Source: SABI01 sp963676605 (GTDB lineage Bacteria > Spirochaetota > Spirochaetia > Sphaerochaetales > Sphaerochaetaceae). Taken from it: DNA of 64,000 nucleotides. A model generated the notes under the pieces. That model saw only the letters and a list, made by a program, of their open reading frames with translations, was not told the origin of the DNA and searched no databases. Positions 32,466-40,913 of this stretch are shown here, piece after piece. Positions within the stretch are counted from its first letter, which is position 1; each line of letters opens with the position of its first letter. The translations under genes and the position numbers were made by a program. The stretch covers positions 248,001 through 312,000 of the forward strand of contig CAXXSP010000018.1 of assembly GCA_963676605.2 (NCBI GenBank), in the 5' to 3' direction.

Positions 32466-32654
32466 TTATTATAACACACGATGATTACTCTCACAACAGA
32501 AGAGTCAGGAAGATGCCATCCTATCAGCTGCATGAAGGGGCTCACTCAAAAGGTTCGTGCAGGGGGGCTCGCTCTTATCATGAAATATGGTACAGCGCAC
32601 TTGTATATTTCACGCACGTAGAGAGGAATTCTGTTTGGATAGATCAGGGTGAAG
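32466..32654. other. Intergenic stretch between abiEi and the fRMsr gene
   Basis: About 190 bases with no ORF of note. It should contain the promoter of abiEi and the end of the rex operon transcript. No convincing terminator hairpin was seen. Confidence 0.4.
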
Positions 32655-33119
32655 TTATTCTGATAACAGGTTTCCGACCTGGGTGAACAGGTCAAGTGCT
32701 TGGCCTGTGAAATGATTTTTTTCTGGACTGTCGATATCGAGGACGGCAAAGACCTGTCCTTCCTTTCGTATGGGATATACCAGTTCGCTCTGTGAGGCGC
32801 TGTCGCAGGCGATATGGCCGGGGAAGGCATGTACATCATCCACGACGACAATTTCTCCTGTCTCCACCGCCTTCTGGCAGACTCCATGCCCCTTTCTCAG
32901 AAGAGTACAGGCCGGCAGGCCGGCAAAGGGTCCGAGAATCAGATCCCCGTCATCTTTCAGGTAATAGAATCCCACCCAGTTGAGACCTTCGCAGCTCCCG
33001 CCGAGGAGGCTGCTGATATTCGCAAACAGAGCATTCACTTCAAGAAAGTCGGCTCCATTCACTCCCTCACACAGCCCTTTAACCTGCAGGAGGATATCCT
33101 CATTCGATGGTTTCTGCAT
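32655..33119 (-). CDS. Free methionine-(R)-sulfoxide reductase (GAF-domain fRMsr)
   Basis: Cytoplasmic GAF-fold enzyme that reduces free methionine-R-sulfoxide. The start at 33119 (MQKPSNEDILL) gives 154 residues, the family length. The three redox cysteines are at 71, 81 and 105, with the same 10 and 24 residue spacing as C84, C94 and C118 of E. coli YebR. Also present are GPFAGLPACTLL and HAFPGHIACDSASQSELV. It overlaps the end of rex by 20 bases. Confidence 0.92.
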   Translation of the reverse strand: MQKPSNEDILLQVKGLCEGVNGADFLEVNALFANISSLLGGSCEGLNWVGFYYLKDDGDLILGPFAGLPACTLLRKGHGVCQKAVETGEIVVVDDVHAFPGHIACDSASQSELVYPIRKEGQVFAVLDIDSPEKNHFTGQALDLFTQVGNLLSE

Positions 33120-33771
33120 CCCCGTGATCCCTGTGATCGATATCATCTCCTTCCAGGCGCCGTCGGCACTTGGCAGAGAGGACAGCAAAGCTGGTGGCGA
33201 GATCGGTTCTCTGGAGAACGATATGATCCGGGATACGCAGATCCTTGGGAGCGAAGTTCCATATCGCCCTGATCCCCGCATCTACGAGGCGGTCAGCAAC
33301 TTCCTGAGCCGCATCCCCGGGTACCGTAATGACAGCAATATGGATGTCGTTGTCCTTGACATATCCCTTCAGGTCACTCATCGCACGGACGAAGGTTCTT
33401 CCGATGGGGAGTCCCACCTTGTTCTGGTCCTGGTCAAAGGCTGCGACGATCCTCAATCCGTAGGTTGAGAACCCGTCATACCGGGAGAGGGCGACACCAA
33501 GGTGCCCTGCACCGATAATGATCGCATCGGTCGTATTGTCCCATCCGAGGTTCTTGGTGATCGCTTTGATGAGTTCATCGATCTGGAAACCGACCTTCGG
33601 CTTCCCTTCCACCCCGGTGCCGGCCATATCTTTACGGACCTGGATCGCTGTGAGACCGAGATCTCCTGCGAGCTTCGTTGCCGAGATCCACTCCTGGCCA
33701 TCTTCCTTATACTGACGAAGCAGTCTCAGGTATGAGGGGAAACGTTTAATTGTAGGTATCGATATCATCAA
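33100..33771 (-). CDS. rex: Rex, redox-sensing transcriptional repressor
   Basis: Winged-helix repressor that senses the NADH/NAD+ ratio and controls fermentation and respiration genes. It has 223 residues. The N-terminal DNA-binding domain includes SIPTIKRFPSYLRLL and QVRKDMAGTG. The Rossmann segment AIIIGAGHLGVALSRYDGF begins near residue 83, followed by IVAAFDQDQNKVG and GIRAIWNFAPKDLRIP. It overlaps the HAD phosphatase stop by 4 bases and is in one operon with fRMsr and ispH. A Rex protein fits a fermentative anaerobe. Confidence 0.95.
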   Translation of the reverse strand: MMISIPTIKRFPSYLRLLRQYKEDGQEWISATKLAGDLGLTAIQVRKDMAGTGVEGKPKVGFQIDELIKAITKNLGWDNTTDAIIIGAGHLGVALSRYDGFSTYGLRIVAAFDQDQNKVGLPIGRTFVRAMSDLKGYVKDNDIHIAVITVPGDAAQEVADRLVDAGIRAIWNFAPKDLRIPDHIVLQRTDLATSFAVLSAKCRRRLEGDDIDHRDHGDAETIE

Positions 33772-34622
33772 ATCTCCTCCTTCTTCATCCGGGTGGAAGC
33801 TTCTCCTTCCACGGGAACCACCGTCCCCACCGAATCAAGAATAAGTGACGGCCTGTAGGCGAATACGGAGGGGGTTGCCTCAGTAGAGACTCCGGAGAGA
33901 ACGAGAACGGTATCGATGCCGGCTTCGATGCCGCTTACGATATCCGTATCCATCCTGTCTCCGATAATAGCTGTCTCCTCCCGTTTCGTCTCGAGCCGCT
34001 TCAGCCCTTCTCTCATCATAACAGGATTTGGCTTTCCGATAAAGTATGGTTCTACACCAACTGTTTTTGCAATGGGAAGGATGAGCGAACCGGTGGCAGG
34101 AAGGATTCCGTGCTCTCCCGGACCGCTTGTATCAGGGTTTGTTCCGATCAATTTTGCACCCTTCTCTACCAGCGAGACAGCTTTGATCACGGTATCGTAA
34201 CTGTAATTCCTCGATTCTCCCACAACCACATAGTCGGGATTGATATCATTCATCGAATACCCTGCATCGTAGAGTGCATTGATCAGCCCGGCCTCTCCGA
34301 TCACGTAGGCTGAGCCTCCCGGGATCTGCGAAGCGAGGAAACCTGCGGTGGCAAGGGCTGAGGTATAGAAATGGGAAGGGTCGATTTCAAGCCCGAGACG
34401 TTTCATCTTCAGATGAAGCTCATACCGGCTCCGTTCACTTGAATTGGTAAAGAAGAGGTATTTCTTCTCCTCCGCCTGTAGCCAGGTGATGAATTCACCT
34501 GCGCCAGGCAGGAGTCTGTTCCCGTGATACAGCACGCCGTCCATATCACACAGAAAGGCCTTCTTCTCCTGAATGTGCTTCAGCTGCATTTCATCACTGC
34601 AGTATCTCATATCAGATTTCAT
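33768..34622 (-). CDS. HAD-superfamily IIA hydrolase (NagD-like phosphatase)
   Basis: Predicted sugar- or nucleotide-phosphatase. It has 284 residues. Motif I is FLCDMDGVLYHG (nucleophile DxD near 25-27), motif II FFTNSSERSR near 56-65, and the type IIA cap includes YVIGEAGL and YVVVGESR. Motif III lysine is in FIGKPNPVMM and motif IV in AIIGDRMDTDIVSGIEAG. The substrate is unknown. It overlaps the ispH stop by 11 bases and the rex start by 4. Confidence 0.88.
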   Translation of the reverse strand: MKSDMRYCSDEMQLKHIQEKKAFLCDMDGVLYHGNRLLPGAGEFITWLQAEEKKYLFFTNSSERSRYELHLKMKRLGLEIDPSHFYTSALATAGFLASQIPGGSAYVIGEAGLINALYDAGYSMNDINPDYVVVGESRNYSYDTVIKAVSLVEKGAKLIGTNPDTSGPGEHGILPATGSLILPIAKTVGVEPYFIGKPNPVMMREGLKRLETKREETAIIGDRMDTDIVSGIEAGIDTVLVLSGVSTEATPSVFAYRPSLILDSVGTVVPVEGEASTRMKKEEI

Positions 34623-35487
34623 CGCCCGCTCCTCTATGCAGCGTCTCTATCACGCTGCTGATATCTTCTTCCGGTGTGCTTGTCCCCGCGGTGATACCCA
34701 CCGATGCATAGCTGTAGATCTCGAAAGGAATCTGGGAAGCATCTTCAATATGCCACACCGGCTTATCATGGGAGTCCACGAGTTCGGCGAGAGCCTTCGT
34801 GTTGGCGCTCATCTTTCCGCCGACAACGAGAACAGCCTCCACCTCCTCAAGCATCGCAAGGAGCGACTCATGGCGCCGCTTCGTGGAGGGGCAGAGGATA
34901 TTCGCCATCTCGATGCGGGAGGGAAAACGCTCCTCCAGGATCTCCATGATCTCATGAAACAATTCATGCTCGAAGGTCGTCTGAACGACACTCACGATCT
35001 TTCCCCCTGCCGGGAAAGTTACCTTCTGAGCCTCTTGAACGCTCTCAATGACCTGTACCGGAGTATAGGTGCCCTCCGCATTTCGAACACGGCTCAGTGC
35101 AGCGACTTCACTGTGTGCATGGAGACCGATGATGAGTGCATGGTCCTGCTTACGTATATCCCGTATGAGCTGCTGCGAGTGGGCGACGGTCGGACAGGTG
35201 CCGTCTATCAGGGTAAACCCTGCCGACCTGAAACGTTCCCTCAAGTCATCCGGGATACCGTGAGCTCTGATCAGGGCAACGCCCGGCTCCCTGTCATCGG
35301 GAGCCTCGAGGTGTTCCATTCCCTGTGAGATGAAATGATTGACGATCGAGGGGTTATGAATGAACCAGCCGATCGAGTAGGCTTTTCTCTTCTCTTTCTT
35401 CGCCCTGTCTACAACCTCCTGCGCGAGCTGGATCACATGAGAAACACCCTTGCAGTACCCCATAACACGCGAACGAACTACTTTCAC
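34612..35487 (-). CDS. ispH: IspH, 4-hydroxy-3-methylbut-2-enyl diphosphate reductase
   Basis: Last enzyme of the MEP isoprenoid pathway, a [4Fe-4S] enzyme making IPP and DMAPP. It has 291 residues. The three cluster cysteines are at 12 (GYCKGV), 98 (DGTCPTV) and 199 (ILCPSTKRR). Other markers are IHNPSIV, ALIRAHGI, VVQTTFEHE and TAGTSTPEEDI. First gene of the ispH-HAD-rex-fRMsr operon. It shows that the organism uses the MEP route. Confidence 0.96.
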   Translation of the reverse strand: MKVVRSRVMGYCKGVSHVIQLAQEVVDRAKKEKRKAYSIGWFIHNPSIVNHFISQGMEHLEAPDDREPGVALIRAHGIPDDLRERFRSAGFTLIDGTCPTVAHSQQLIRDIRKQDHALIIGLHAHSEVAALSRVRNAEGTYTPVQVIESVQEAQKVTFPAGGKIVSVVQTTFEHELFHEIMEILEERFPSRIEMANILCPSTKRRHESLLAMLEEVEAVLVVGGKMSANTKALAELVDSHDKPVWHIEDASQIPFEIYSYASVGITAGTSTPEEDISSVIETLHRGAGDEI

Positions 35488-35502
35488 CCGATTTTCTCCT
35501 CT

Positions 35503-35549
35503 GAAATAAAACAGGTCACTTCACTAGTAGTATACCGGTGAAAGTGACC
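35503..35549 (-). terminator. Terminator after secF
   Basis: Minus strand GGTCACTT and AAGTGACC pair across a loop containing CCGGTATACTACTAG, followed by TGTTTTATTTC. It separates the secDF transcript from ispH. Confidence 0.65.
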
Positions 35550-35574
35550 CGTTGAAAGCCTCAGTTATAGAGGA

Positions 35575-36579
35575 CTACTTTTTCTGCTGACGCTTACCTT
35601 TCGGTTTGCGCTCAACTTTCTTGATTTCAACTTCCTGAACGGGAGCCTCTTCTTCTGACTTTTCTTCCTGCGCCTGATCAGCTTCGACGATCTTCTTCGC
35701 AACTACCTTGTTCTTGGAGATCCACATGTAGAGGGCGGGAGCGAGGAGGTTGGAAGAGTATGCACCGACGATGATACCGAAGACCATCTCGATAGCGAAG
35801 AGCTGAATAGCTCCTGAAGCGAAGATGGCGAGGGGTGTGATGGCCAGAGCCGTAGTCAGTGAGGAGAACAGTGTTCTGCTCAGTGACTGAGACACACTTG
35901 TATCGATGATGCTGCTGAGAGACATGTTGGTAAGAAGGGGTCTGTTCTCACGGATACGGTCGAAGATAACGATGACGTTATTGAGCGAATATCCGATGAT
36001 CGTCAGCAGGGCGGCAATGGTCGTACTCGACACCTCGAGTCTCATGATCGTGATGAATCCGATAAGAAGGAAGGTATCATGAACAAGAGTGATGATCGCT
36101 GCGATAGCGAACGAGAGGTGGAACCTGATCCAGATATAGATAAGGATGAGTGCGATAGCCACAATGACGATAAGGATCGAACCGGAAACGAGAGTGGATG
36201 AGTACTTCGGTCCGACGAAATCACTCTGGTCGATCGTGACTTCGGAGAAATCGGCTTCGAGAGCTTCCTTCACCTGAGCTGCAATCTCTTCCTGAGTAAG
36301 TCCTTCCTCATTTGCCATTCTGATCTGGAAGGTCTGATCTGAGGCAGCACCTACGACCTGGACTGAAGCATCTGAAGAGAGCACATTTCTCATATCATCG
36401 ATTGTCACAGTGTCGGCAGATCCGATTGTCACAGTCTGAGAGAAACCGCTCTGGAAGTCGATACCGAGGTTGAATCCGCCCAAGGCGATATAGGCAACCG
36501 CGGTAGCGACAAGGAGTACAGCTGAGATAGTGACAGCTGTGAATTTGAATTTAGTTATCTGATAGATTTTCTTTGCCAT
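35575..36579 (-). CDS. secF: SecF, protein export membrane protein
   Basis: RND-type partner of SecD that helps pull exported proteins across the membrane. It has 334 residues with six membrane helices; the first is near 16-35, followed by GFNLGIDFQSGFSQTVTI. The central helices include IILIYIWIRFHLSFAIAAI and TIIGYSLNNVIVIFDRIRENR. The last about 45 residues form a charged tail rich in Glu then Lys/Arg (ending KGKRQQKK), which is longer than usual. It follows secD by 3 bases. Confidence 0.96.
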   Translation of the reverse strand: MAKKIYQITKFKFTAVTISAVLLVATAVAYIALGGFNLGIDFQSGFSQTVTIGSADTVTIDDMRNVLSSDASVQVVGAASDQTFQIRMANEEGLTQEEIAAQVKEALEADFSEVTIDQSDFVGPKYSSTLVSGSILIVIVAIALILIYIWIRFHLSFAIAAIITLVHDTFLLIGFITIMRLEVSSTTIAALLTIIGYSLNNVIVIFDRIRENRPLLTNMSLSSIIDTSVSQSLSRTLFSSLTTALAITPLAIFASGAIQLFAIEMVFGIIVGAYSSNLLAPALYMWISKNKVVAKKIVEADQAQEEKSEEEAPVQEVEIKKVERKPKGKRQQKK

Positions 36580-36582
36580 AAT

Positions 36583-38307
36583 CTACTTCCTCCTCCAGCT
36601 GATGCTGAGGCGAGGATTCTTCCCGGACAGCTGAGCATCGTACATGACTTTTACCACGAACAGAGCATTGAACATGCTGCTCACAATACCTACGGCAAGT
36701 GTGTTCGCGAATCCCTTGATCGCACCGCTTCCAAGCTGGGAGAGAACAAGAGCGGCGATGATCGTCGTAACGTTTGCATCCATGATGGTCCAGAACGCCT
36801 TTCCGAAGCCGGCTTCCACCGAAGCAACTTCACTTTTACCGAGAGCAAGCTCTTCCTTGATTCTCTCAAGGATGATGACGTTCGCGTCAACGGCCATACC
36901 CACTGTCAGGACAAGACCTGCGATACTGGTAAGTGTCAGAGTCAGGTTGAAAGCCGAGAGGATGGAGATGAGAATGATCAGGTTGAACAGGAGTGCGATA
37001 TCGGCGATGATTCCGCTTCCCTTGTAGATAACAACCATGAAGACAAACACAAGAGCAAGACCGACGACAATTGCAATCAGACCGGACTGGACGGTGTCCT
37101 CACCGAGGGATGCACCGACTGCCTGCTGGCTGACGACGATCAGTTCGATCGGGAGGGCCGCAGTCTTCAGAACAACAGAAAGGTTATATGCCTCATCGGC
37201 ATTGAAGCCGGTGATCTGGCCGCTTCCGCGGATACCTTCGTTGATGCCTGCCATCGACTTGACTTTTCCGTCCTGTACAACAGCAAGGGTCTCACCGACG
37301 TTTGTGCTTGTCAGCTTGTAGAAGATCTCTCCGCCGTTGGCATCGAGTTCGAAGTTGACTGTCGGCTGTCCTGTGATTCCGTGAGTTCCCACCGTTGCGT
37401 TGGAGATATGATTACCGTCAAGGCCGATCTCCTCATTGAGAACAACATAGCTCTCAAGGACATCAAGACCATATTCGTCATTCACATAATAGGCACTGGC
37501 GATCTTTCCTGCGGGGAGGAAGTCAGGCTGGAGGAGCTGACCATCATCTGAGAAGACCTCACTCGGATTCTCAGCGAAGTACTGGTTGAGCTCACTGGTA
37601 AGCTGTCTGTCAACGATCTGGAATGTGAGGGAGCCTTTTCCTTTCAGGAAGCTGTTGACTCTCTCGGGGTCTGCAGCACCAGGAATCTCTACGAGAATCT
37701 GGTCTGTACCCTGCTTCCTGATATTCGGTTCGGAGACTCCGAACTGGTCGATTCTCTCATTGAGGATCGCAATATCATCACTGACGAGGGTTGCGACATC
37801 AGCCGAGCTGGCTTCCTTTCCTGTACGTGCTGTATAGGATTCGGGGTCAGCTTCGAGGAGAATACTCATACCGCCCCGGAGATCAAGACCGAGCTTGAGA
37901 ACCTTATTGCTCAGGTTCTTCAGTTCAAGAAGAAGAGAACGGTAGTGCCCTTCGATGGCATCATAGAGATCCTTCTCAGAGGCGAATCCGCGGAACAGGG
38001 AGGTGAGTGTCCACGATCCGGGGACATCCATCTTCATATTCTTGTAATTCTCTTTTGCTATATCAGTGAGATAATCAAATGCTGCAGGGACTTCTGCGGA
38101 GGCTGAGCCTTCGAAGATGTCCTTGAGCTCGCGCAGGTCCTTACTTGCCTGACCCTGTGCATACTCTCTGATCTGTACTGTAGAACCTGTTGCCAGATCC
38201 TTCGTCTCCTGCGGTACAAACGCGTACCATTTTACGGTCGGGTAGAGGAAAACTCCGCAAGCCACCGCAACCAGGAGAATGACGATTAATCGTCCCCGTA
38301 TTTTCAT
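36583..38307 (-). CDS. secD: SecD, protein export membrane protein
   Basis: Large RND-type subunit of the SecDF complex. It has 574 residues: an N-terminal helix (about 7-22), a long periplasmic region carrying the conserved LGLDLRGGMSILLEAD near 143-158, then five C-terminal helices with VGMAVDANVIILERIKEEL near 475. The spacing to yajC is 36 bases and secF follows after 3, so yajC-secD-secF form one operon. Confidence 0.96.
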   Translation of the reverse strand: MKIRGRLIVILLVAVACGVFLYPTVKWYAFVPQETKDLATGSTVQIREYAQGQASKDLRELKDIFEGSASAEVPAAFDYLTDIAKENYKNMKMDVPGSWTLTSLFRGFASEKDLYDAIEGHYRSLLLELKNLSNKVLKLGLDLRGGMSILLEADPESYTARTGKEASSADVATLVSDDIAILNERIDQFGVSEPNIRKQGTDQILVEIPGAADPERVNSFLKGKGSLTFQIVDRQLTSELNQYFAENPSEVFSDDGQLLQPDFLPAGKIASAYYVNDEYGLDVLESYVVLNEEIGLDGNHISNATVGTHGITGQPTVNFELDANGGEIFYKLTSTNVGETLAVVQDGKVKSMAGINEGIRGSGQITGFNADEAYNLSVVLKTAALPIELIVVSQQAVGASLGEDTVQSGLIAIVVGLALVFVFMVVIYKGSGIIADIALLFNLIILISILSAFNLTLTLTSIAGLVLTVGMAVDANVIILERIKEELALGKSEVASVEAGFGKAFWTIMDANVTTIIAALVLSQLGSGAIKGFANTLAVGIVSSMFNALFVVKVMYDAQLSGKNPRLSISWRRK

Positions 38308-38343
38308 GTTGATCTCCGTGTGTATGGGATTGTTCTTGTGTAA

Positions 38344-38865
38344 TTATTTCTTTTCTTCAGTCTCTGAAGCTTCCGGCTTGAGGGGAGTCAGTTCGGGTAC
38401 TTCTTCAACGACCGTCGCATCCTCTACATCAGCAGCCTTCTTCTCAGCAGCGGCTTTTTTTGCCGGGGCGGCTTTCTTGCCTCCCTTTTTGGCAGGTGCA
38501 GCGGCTTCTTTCTTTGCAGGAGCAGCTTTTTTTGCTGCAGGCTCGCCTTTCGAGGGTTCAAGCACCTGTGCAATCGCCGACTTGGTGAACTCGAGACGGG
38601 TATTGTCATCAACCTTCACGACAACAGTGGTTTCCTTCACTGAAGCGATAGTGCCTCTGATTCCTCCGATTGAGACGACCTTGTCGCCTTTCTTCATAGC
38701 GGAGAGCATGTTCTTTGTCTCTTTTTCACGTTTCTTCTGCGGTCGGATGATCAGGAAATAGAAAATCAGAATGATAAGACCGAATGTAATGAACGTCGTG
38801 GTCATTGATCCACCTGCGGCGGACGATGTCCCCGTCGTTCCCATGGTCGCTAATAATGCATTCAT
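38344..38865 (-). CDS. yajC: YajC, Sec translocase accessory subunit with a long Ala/Lys tail
   Basis: Small membrane protein of the SecDF-YajC complex. It has 173 residues. One helix (FITFGLIILIFYFLIIRPQKK, about 26-46) is followed by the YajC core MKKGDKVVSIGGIRGTI and DDNTRLEFTKSAIAQVL. Typical YajC ends near residue 110; here a further 60 or so residues form a low-complexity tail of AAPAKK-like repeats followed by an acidic end. The N-terminal 25 residues are also Gly/Thr/Ser-rich. First gene of yajC-secD-secF. Confidence 0.92.
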   Translation of the reverse strand: MNALLATMGTTGTSSAAGGSMTTTFITFGLIILIFYFLIIRPQKKREKETKNMLSAMKKGDKVVSIGGIRGTIASVKETTVVVKVDDNTRLEFTKSAIAQVLEPSKGEPAAKKAAPAKKEAAAPAKKGGKKAAPAKKAAAEKKAADVEDATVVEEVPELTPLKPEASETEEKK

Positions 38866-38957
38866 AGTAAGATAACCTCTCTATAGGGTAATATGCGTAC
38901 CGCCTAACGTATCACGTTACAATACGGGTAGTCAAGTTTTACCTGTTCCAGGCAGAT

Positions 38958-39006
38958 ACGAAAAAAACGGCGAAGCCCCATTGTGTGAGCTCCACCGTCG
39001 TTTTTA
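38958..39006 (-). terminator. Probable terminator after groEL
   Basis: Minus strand: ACGACGGTGGAGC and GGGGCTTCGCCGT form an imperfect stem followed by TTTTTTTCG, about 30 bases past the groEL stop. Confidence 0.55.
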
Positions 39007-39035
39007 AAATCTCTGTGAGCACATCGGGTGGATGA

Positions 39036-40688
39036 TTACATCATGCCGCCCATGCCTCCCATACCGCCCATGCCTGCGGCAGCTGCAGCAGCACCTGCAC
39101 CGTCATCAGCGGGAAGATCTGTGATAGAACACTCTGTGGTGAGGATCAGCGCTGCAATGCTTGCCGCATTCTGAAGTGCGCTTCTGGTCACCTTTACCGG
39201 GTCGATGATACCTGCGTCGAACATGTTGACCCATTCGAGTTTGTTTGCATCGAAACCGAATTCCGGCTTCTCATGCTTTGCCTTCTCGGCGATGATCGAT
39301 CCGTCGAGACCGGCGTTCTGAGCGATCTGGCGGATAGGCTCTTCGAGTGCGCGGCGGACGATCTTATAACCGACTGCCTCTTCCTCGGTGAGAGAAGAGA
39401 GGTTCTTCTCGTCAAGAGCTTTCACTGCCTGGATGAGTGCGACACCGCCTCCGGCGATAACACCTTCCTCGATAGCTGCACGGGTAGCTGAGAGTGCATC
39501 CTCGACTCTGTGCTTCTTCTCTTTGAGTTCAACTTCTGTGGCAGCACCGACATTGATCACTGCAACACCGCCTGCGAGCTTTGCAAGGCGTTCCTGGAGC
39601 TTCTCTCTGTCATAGTCGCTGGTGGTATCCTGAATCTGAACCTTGATCTGACTGATTCTGTCCTTGATATCACTCTGCTTGCCTGCACCGTTGATGATGG
39701 TGGTATTGTCTTTCTCAATTTTGACGCTCTTGGCACGACCGAGCTGGCTGATGTCGGTGTTCTCGAGCTTGAGACCGATCTCTTCAGAGACGACCTCTCC
39801 GCCTGTGAGAATTGCGATATCTTCGAGCATGGCCTTTCTTCTGTCACCGAATCCGGGAGCCTTGACTGCGACTGCATTCAGTGTCCCTCTGATGGTGTTG
39901 ACGATCAGGGTAGCGAGAGCTTCGCCGTCGACGTCCTCGGCAATGATCAGGATCGGCTTGCCGGCCTGAGCGACTTTCTCGAGAACGGGAAGGAGGTCCT
40001 TCATGTTTGAGATCTTCTTGTCGTAGATCAGGATGTAGGGATCTTCGAGGATGGAGACCATGGTGTCACGGTTGGTTGCGAAGTAGGGAGAGAGGTAGCC
40101 TCTGTCGAACTGCATACCTTCGACGAAGTCCGTTGTTGTCTCGATAGTCTTTGACTCCTCGACTGTGATGACTCCGTCCTTACCGACTTTTTCCATGGCA
40201 CCGGCGATTTCGTCACCGATCACAAAGTCGTTGTTTGCACTGATTGAAGCAACCTGAGCAAGCTCGGCCTTATCCTTGATGATACGTGCATGCTTCTTGA
40301 GTTCACCAATCGCATCTTCGACAGCCTTGTCGATACCACGTCTGATACCCATGGGATTGATCCCTGCAGCAACACTCTTCATGCCTTCCTTGGTGATTGA
40401 ATAGGCAAGTACGGTTGCTGTAGTTGTTCCGTCACCGGCAACATCGTTGGTCTTTGTAGCAACTTCCTTCACGAGCTGTGCGCCCATGTTTTCAAAGGGT
40501 TCTTCGAGTTCGATCTCACGTGCGACTGAGACACCGTCCTTGGTGACTGTCGGAGCACCGAACTTCTTGTCGATCAGAACATTTCTACCTTTGGGGCCAA
40601 GAGTGACCTTGACTGCCTGAGAAAGCTTTTCCACTCCCGCTACGAGCGAGCGTCTTGCATCTTCATTGAACTGCAGCTGTTTTGCCAT
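39036..40688 (-). CDS. groL: GroEL chaperonin
   Basis: 60-kDa chaperonin that folds proteins in the cytoplasm with GroES. The start at 40688 (MAKQLQFNEDARRSL) follows GAGG; 550 residues. Markers include GPKGRNVLIDKKFGAP, DVAGDGTTTATVLAY (nucleotide site near 87-100), AAVEEGVIAGGG-like AAIEEGVIAGGGVAL near 405, and a C-terminal GGM-repeat tail. No groES gene is adjacent and the upstream region contains no CIRCE-type element. The gene appears monocistronic, ending in its own terminator. Confidence 0.97.
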   Translation of the reverse strand: MAKQLQFNEDARRSLVAGVEKLSQAVKVTLGPKGRNVLIDKKFGAPTVTKDGVSVAREIELEEPFENMGAQLVKEVATKTNDVAGDGTTTATVLAYSITKEGMKSVAAGINPMGIRRGIDKAVEDAIGELKKHARIIKDKAELAQVASISANNDFVIGDEIAGAMEKVGKDGVITVEESKTIETTTDFVEGMQFDRGYLSPYFATNRDTMVSILEDPYILIYDKKISNMKDLLPVLEKVAQAGKPILIIAEDVDGEALATLIVNTIRGTLNAVAVKAPGFGDRRKAMLEDIAILTGGEVVSEEIGLKLENTDISQLGRAKSVKIEKDNTTIINGAGKQSDIKDRISQIKVQIQDTTSDYDREKLQERLAKLAGGVAVINVGAATEVELKEKKHRVEDALSATRAAIEEGVIAGGGVALIQAVKALDEKNLSSLTEEEAVGYKIVRRALEEPIRQIAQNAGLDGSIIAEKAKHEKPEFGFDANKLEWVNMFDAGIIDPVKVTRSALQNAASIAALILTTECSITDLPADDGAGAAAAAAGMGGMGGMGGMM

Positions 40689-40732
40689 AGTTTTCCTCAC
40701 TTCCTTTTATGGTGTTGTATATAATGTTTCAG

Positions 40733-40808
40733 GTGCCCGAGCATGGGCACGGTAAAGAGTCCATCTTCACCGTTACGTAAAATACACATAATTTTTCCAA
40801 ACAGCAAC
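40733..40808 (-). promoter_or_regulatory. groEL promoter and leader hairpin
   Basis: Minus strand TTGCTG (plus 40803-40808), 17 bases, then TATTTT (plus 40780-40785) is the best promoter. The leader contains a perfect hairpin GTGCCC-N6-GGGCAC (plus 40733-40750). No inverted repeat of the CIRCE type (TTAGCACTC-N9-GAGTGCTAA) was found, so HrcA control is not supported here. Confidence 0.45.
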
Positions 40809-40913
40809 TATATTTTCCATTTTTTTTCTTTGCAGGATGTGTCTTTACAAACAGCACGTAAGAGCATAGAGTGACCGTTGACTACTGAGTGAGGAGATTT
40901 CGAGGCAGGACGT

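Noticed and set aside
39510..40010. 166-codon plus-strand frame opposite groEL
   Set aside because: It is antisense to conserved groEL codons and has no independent support.
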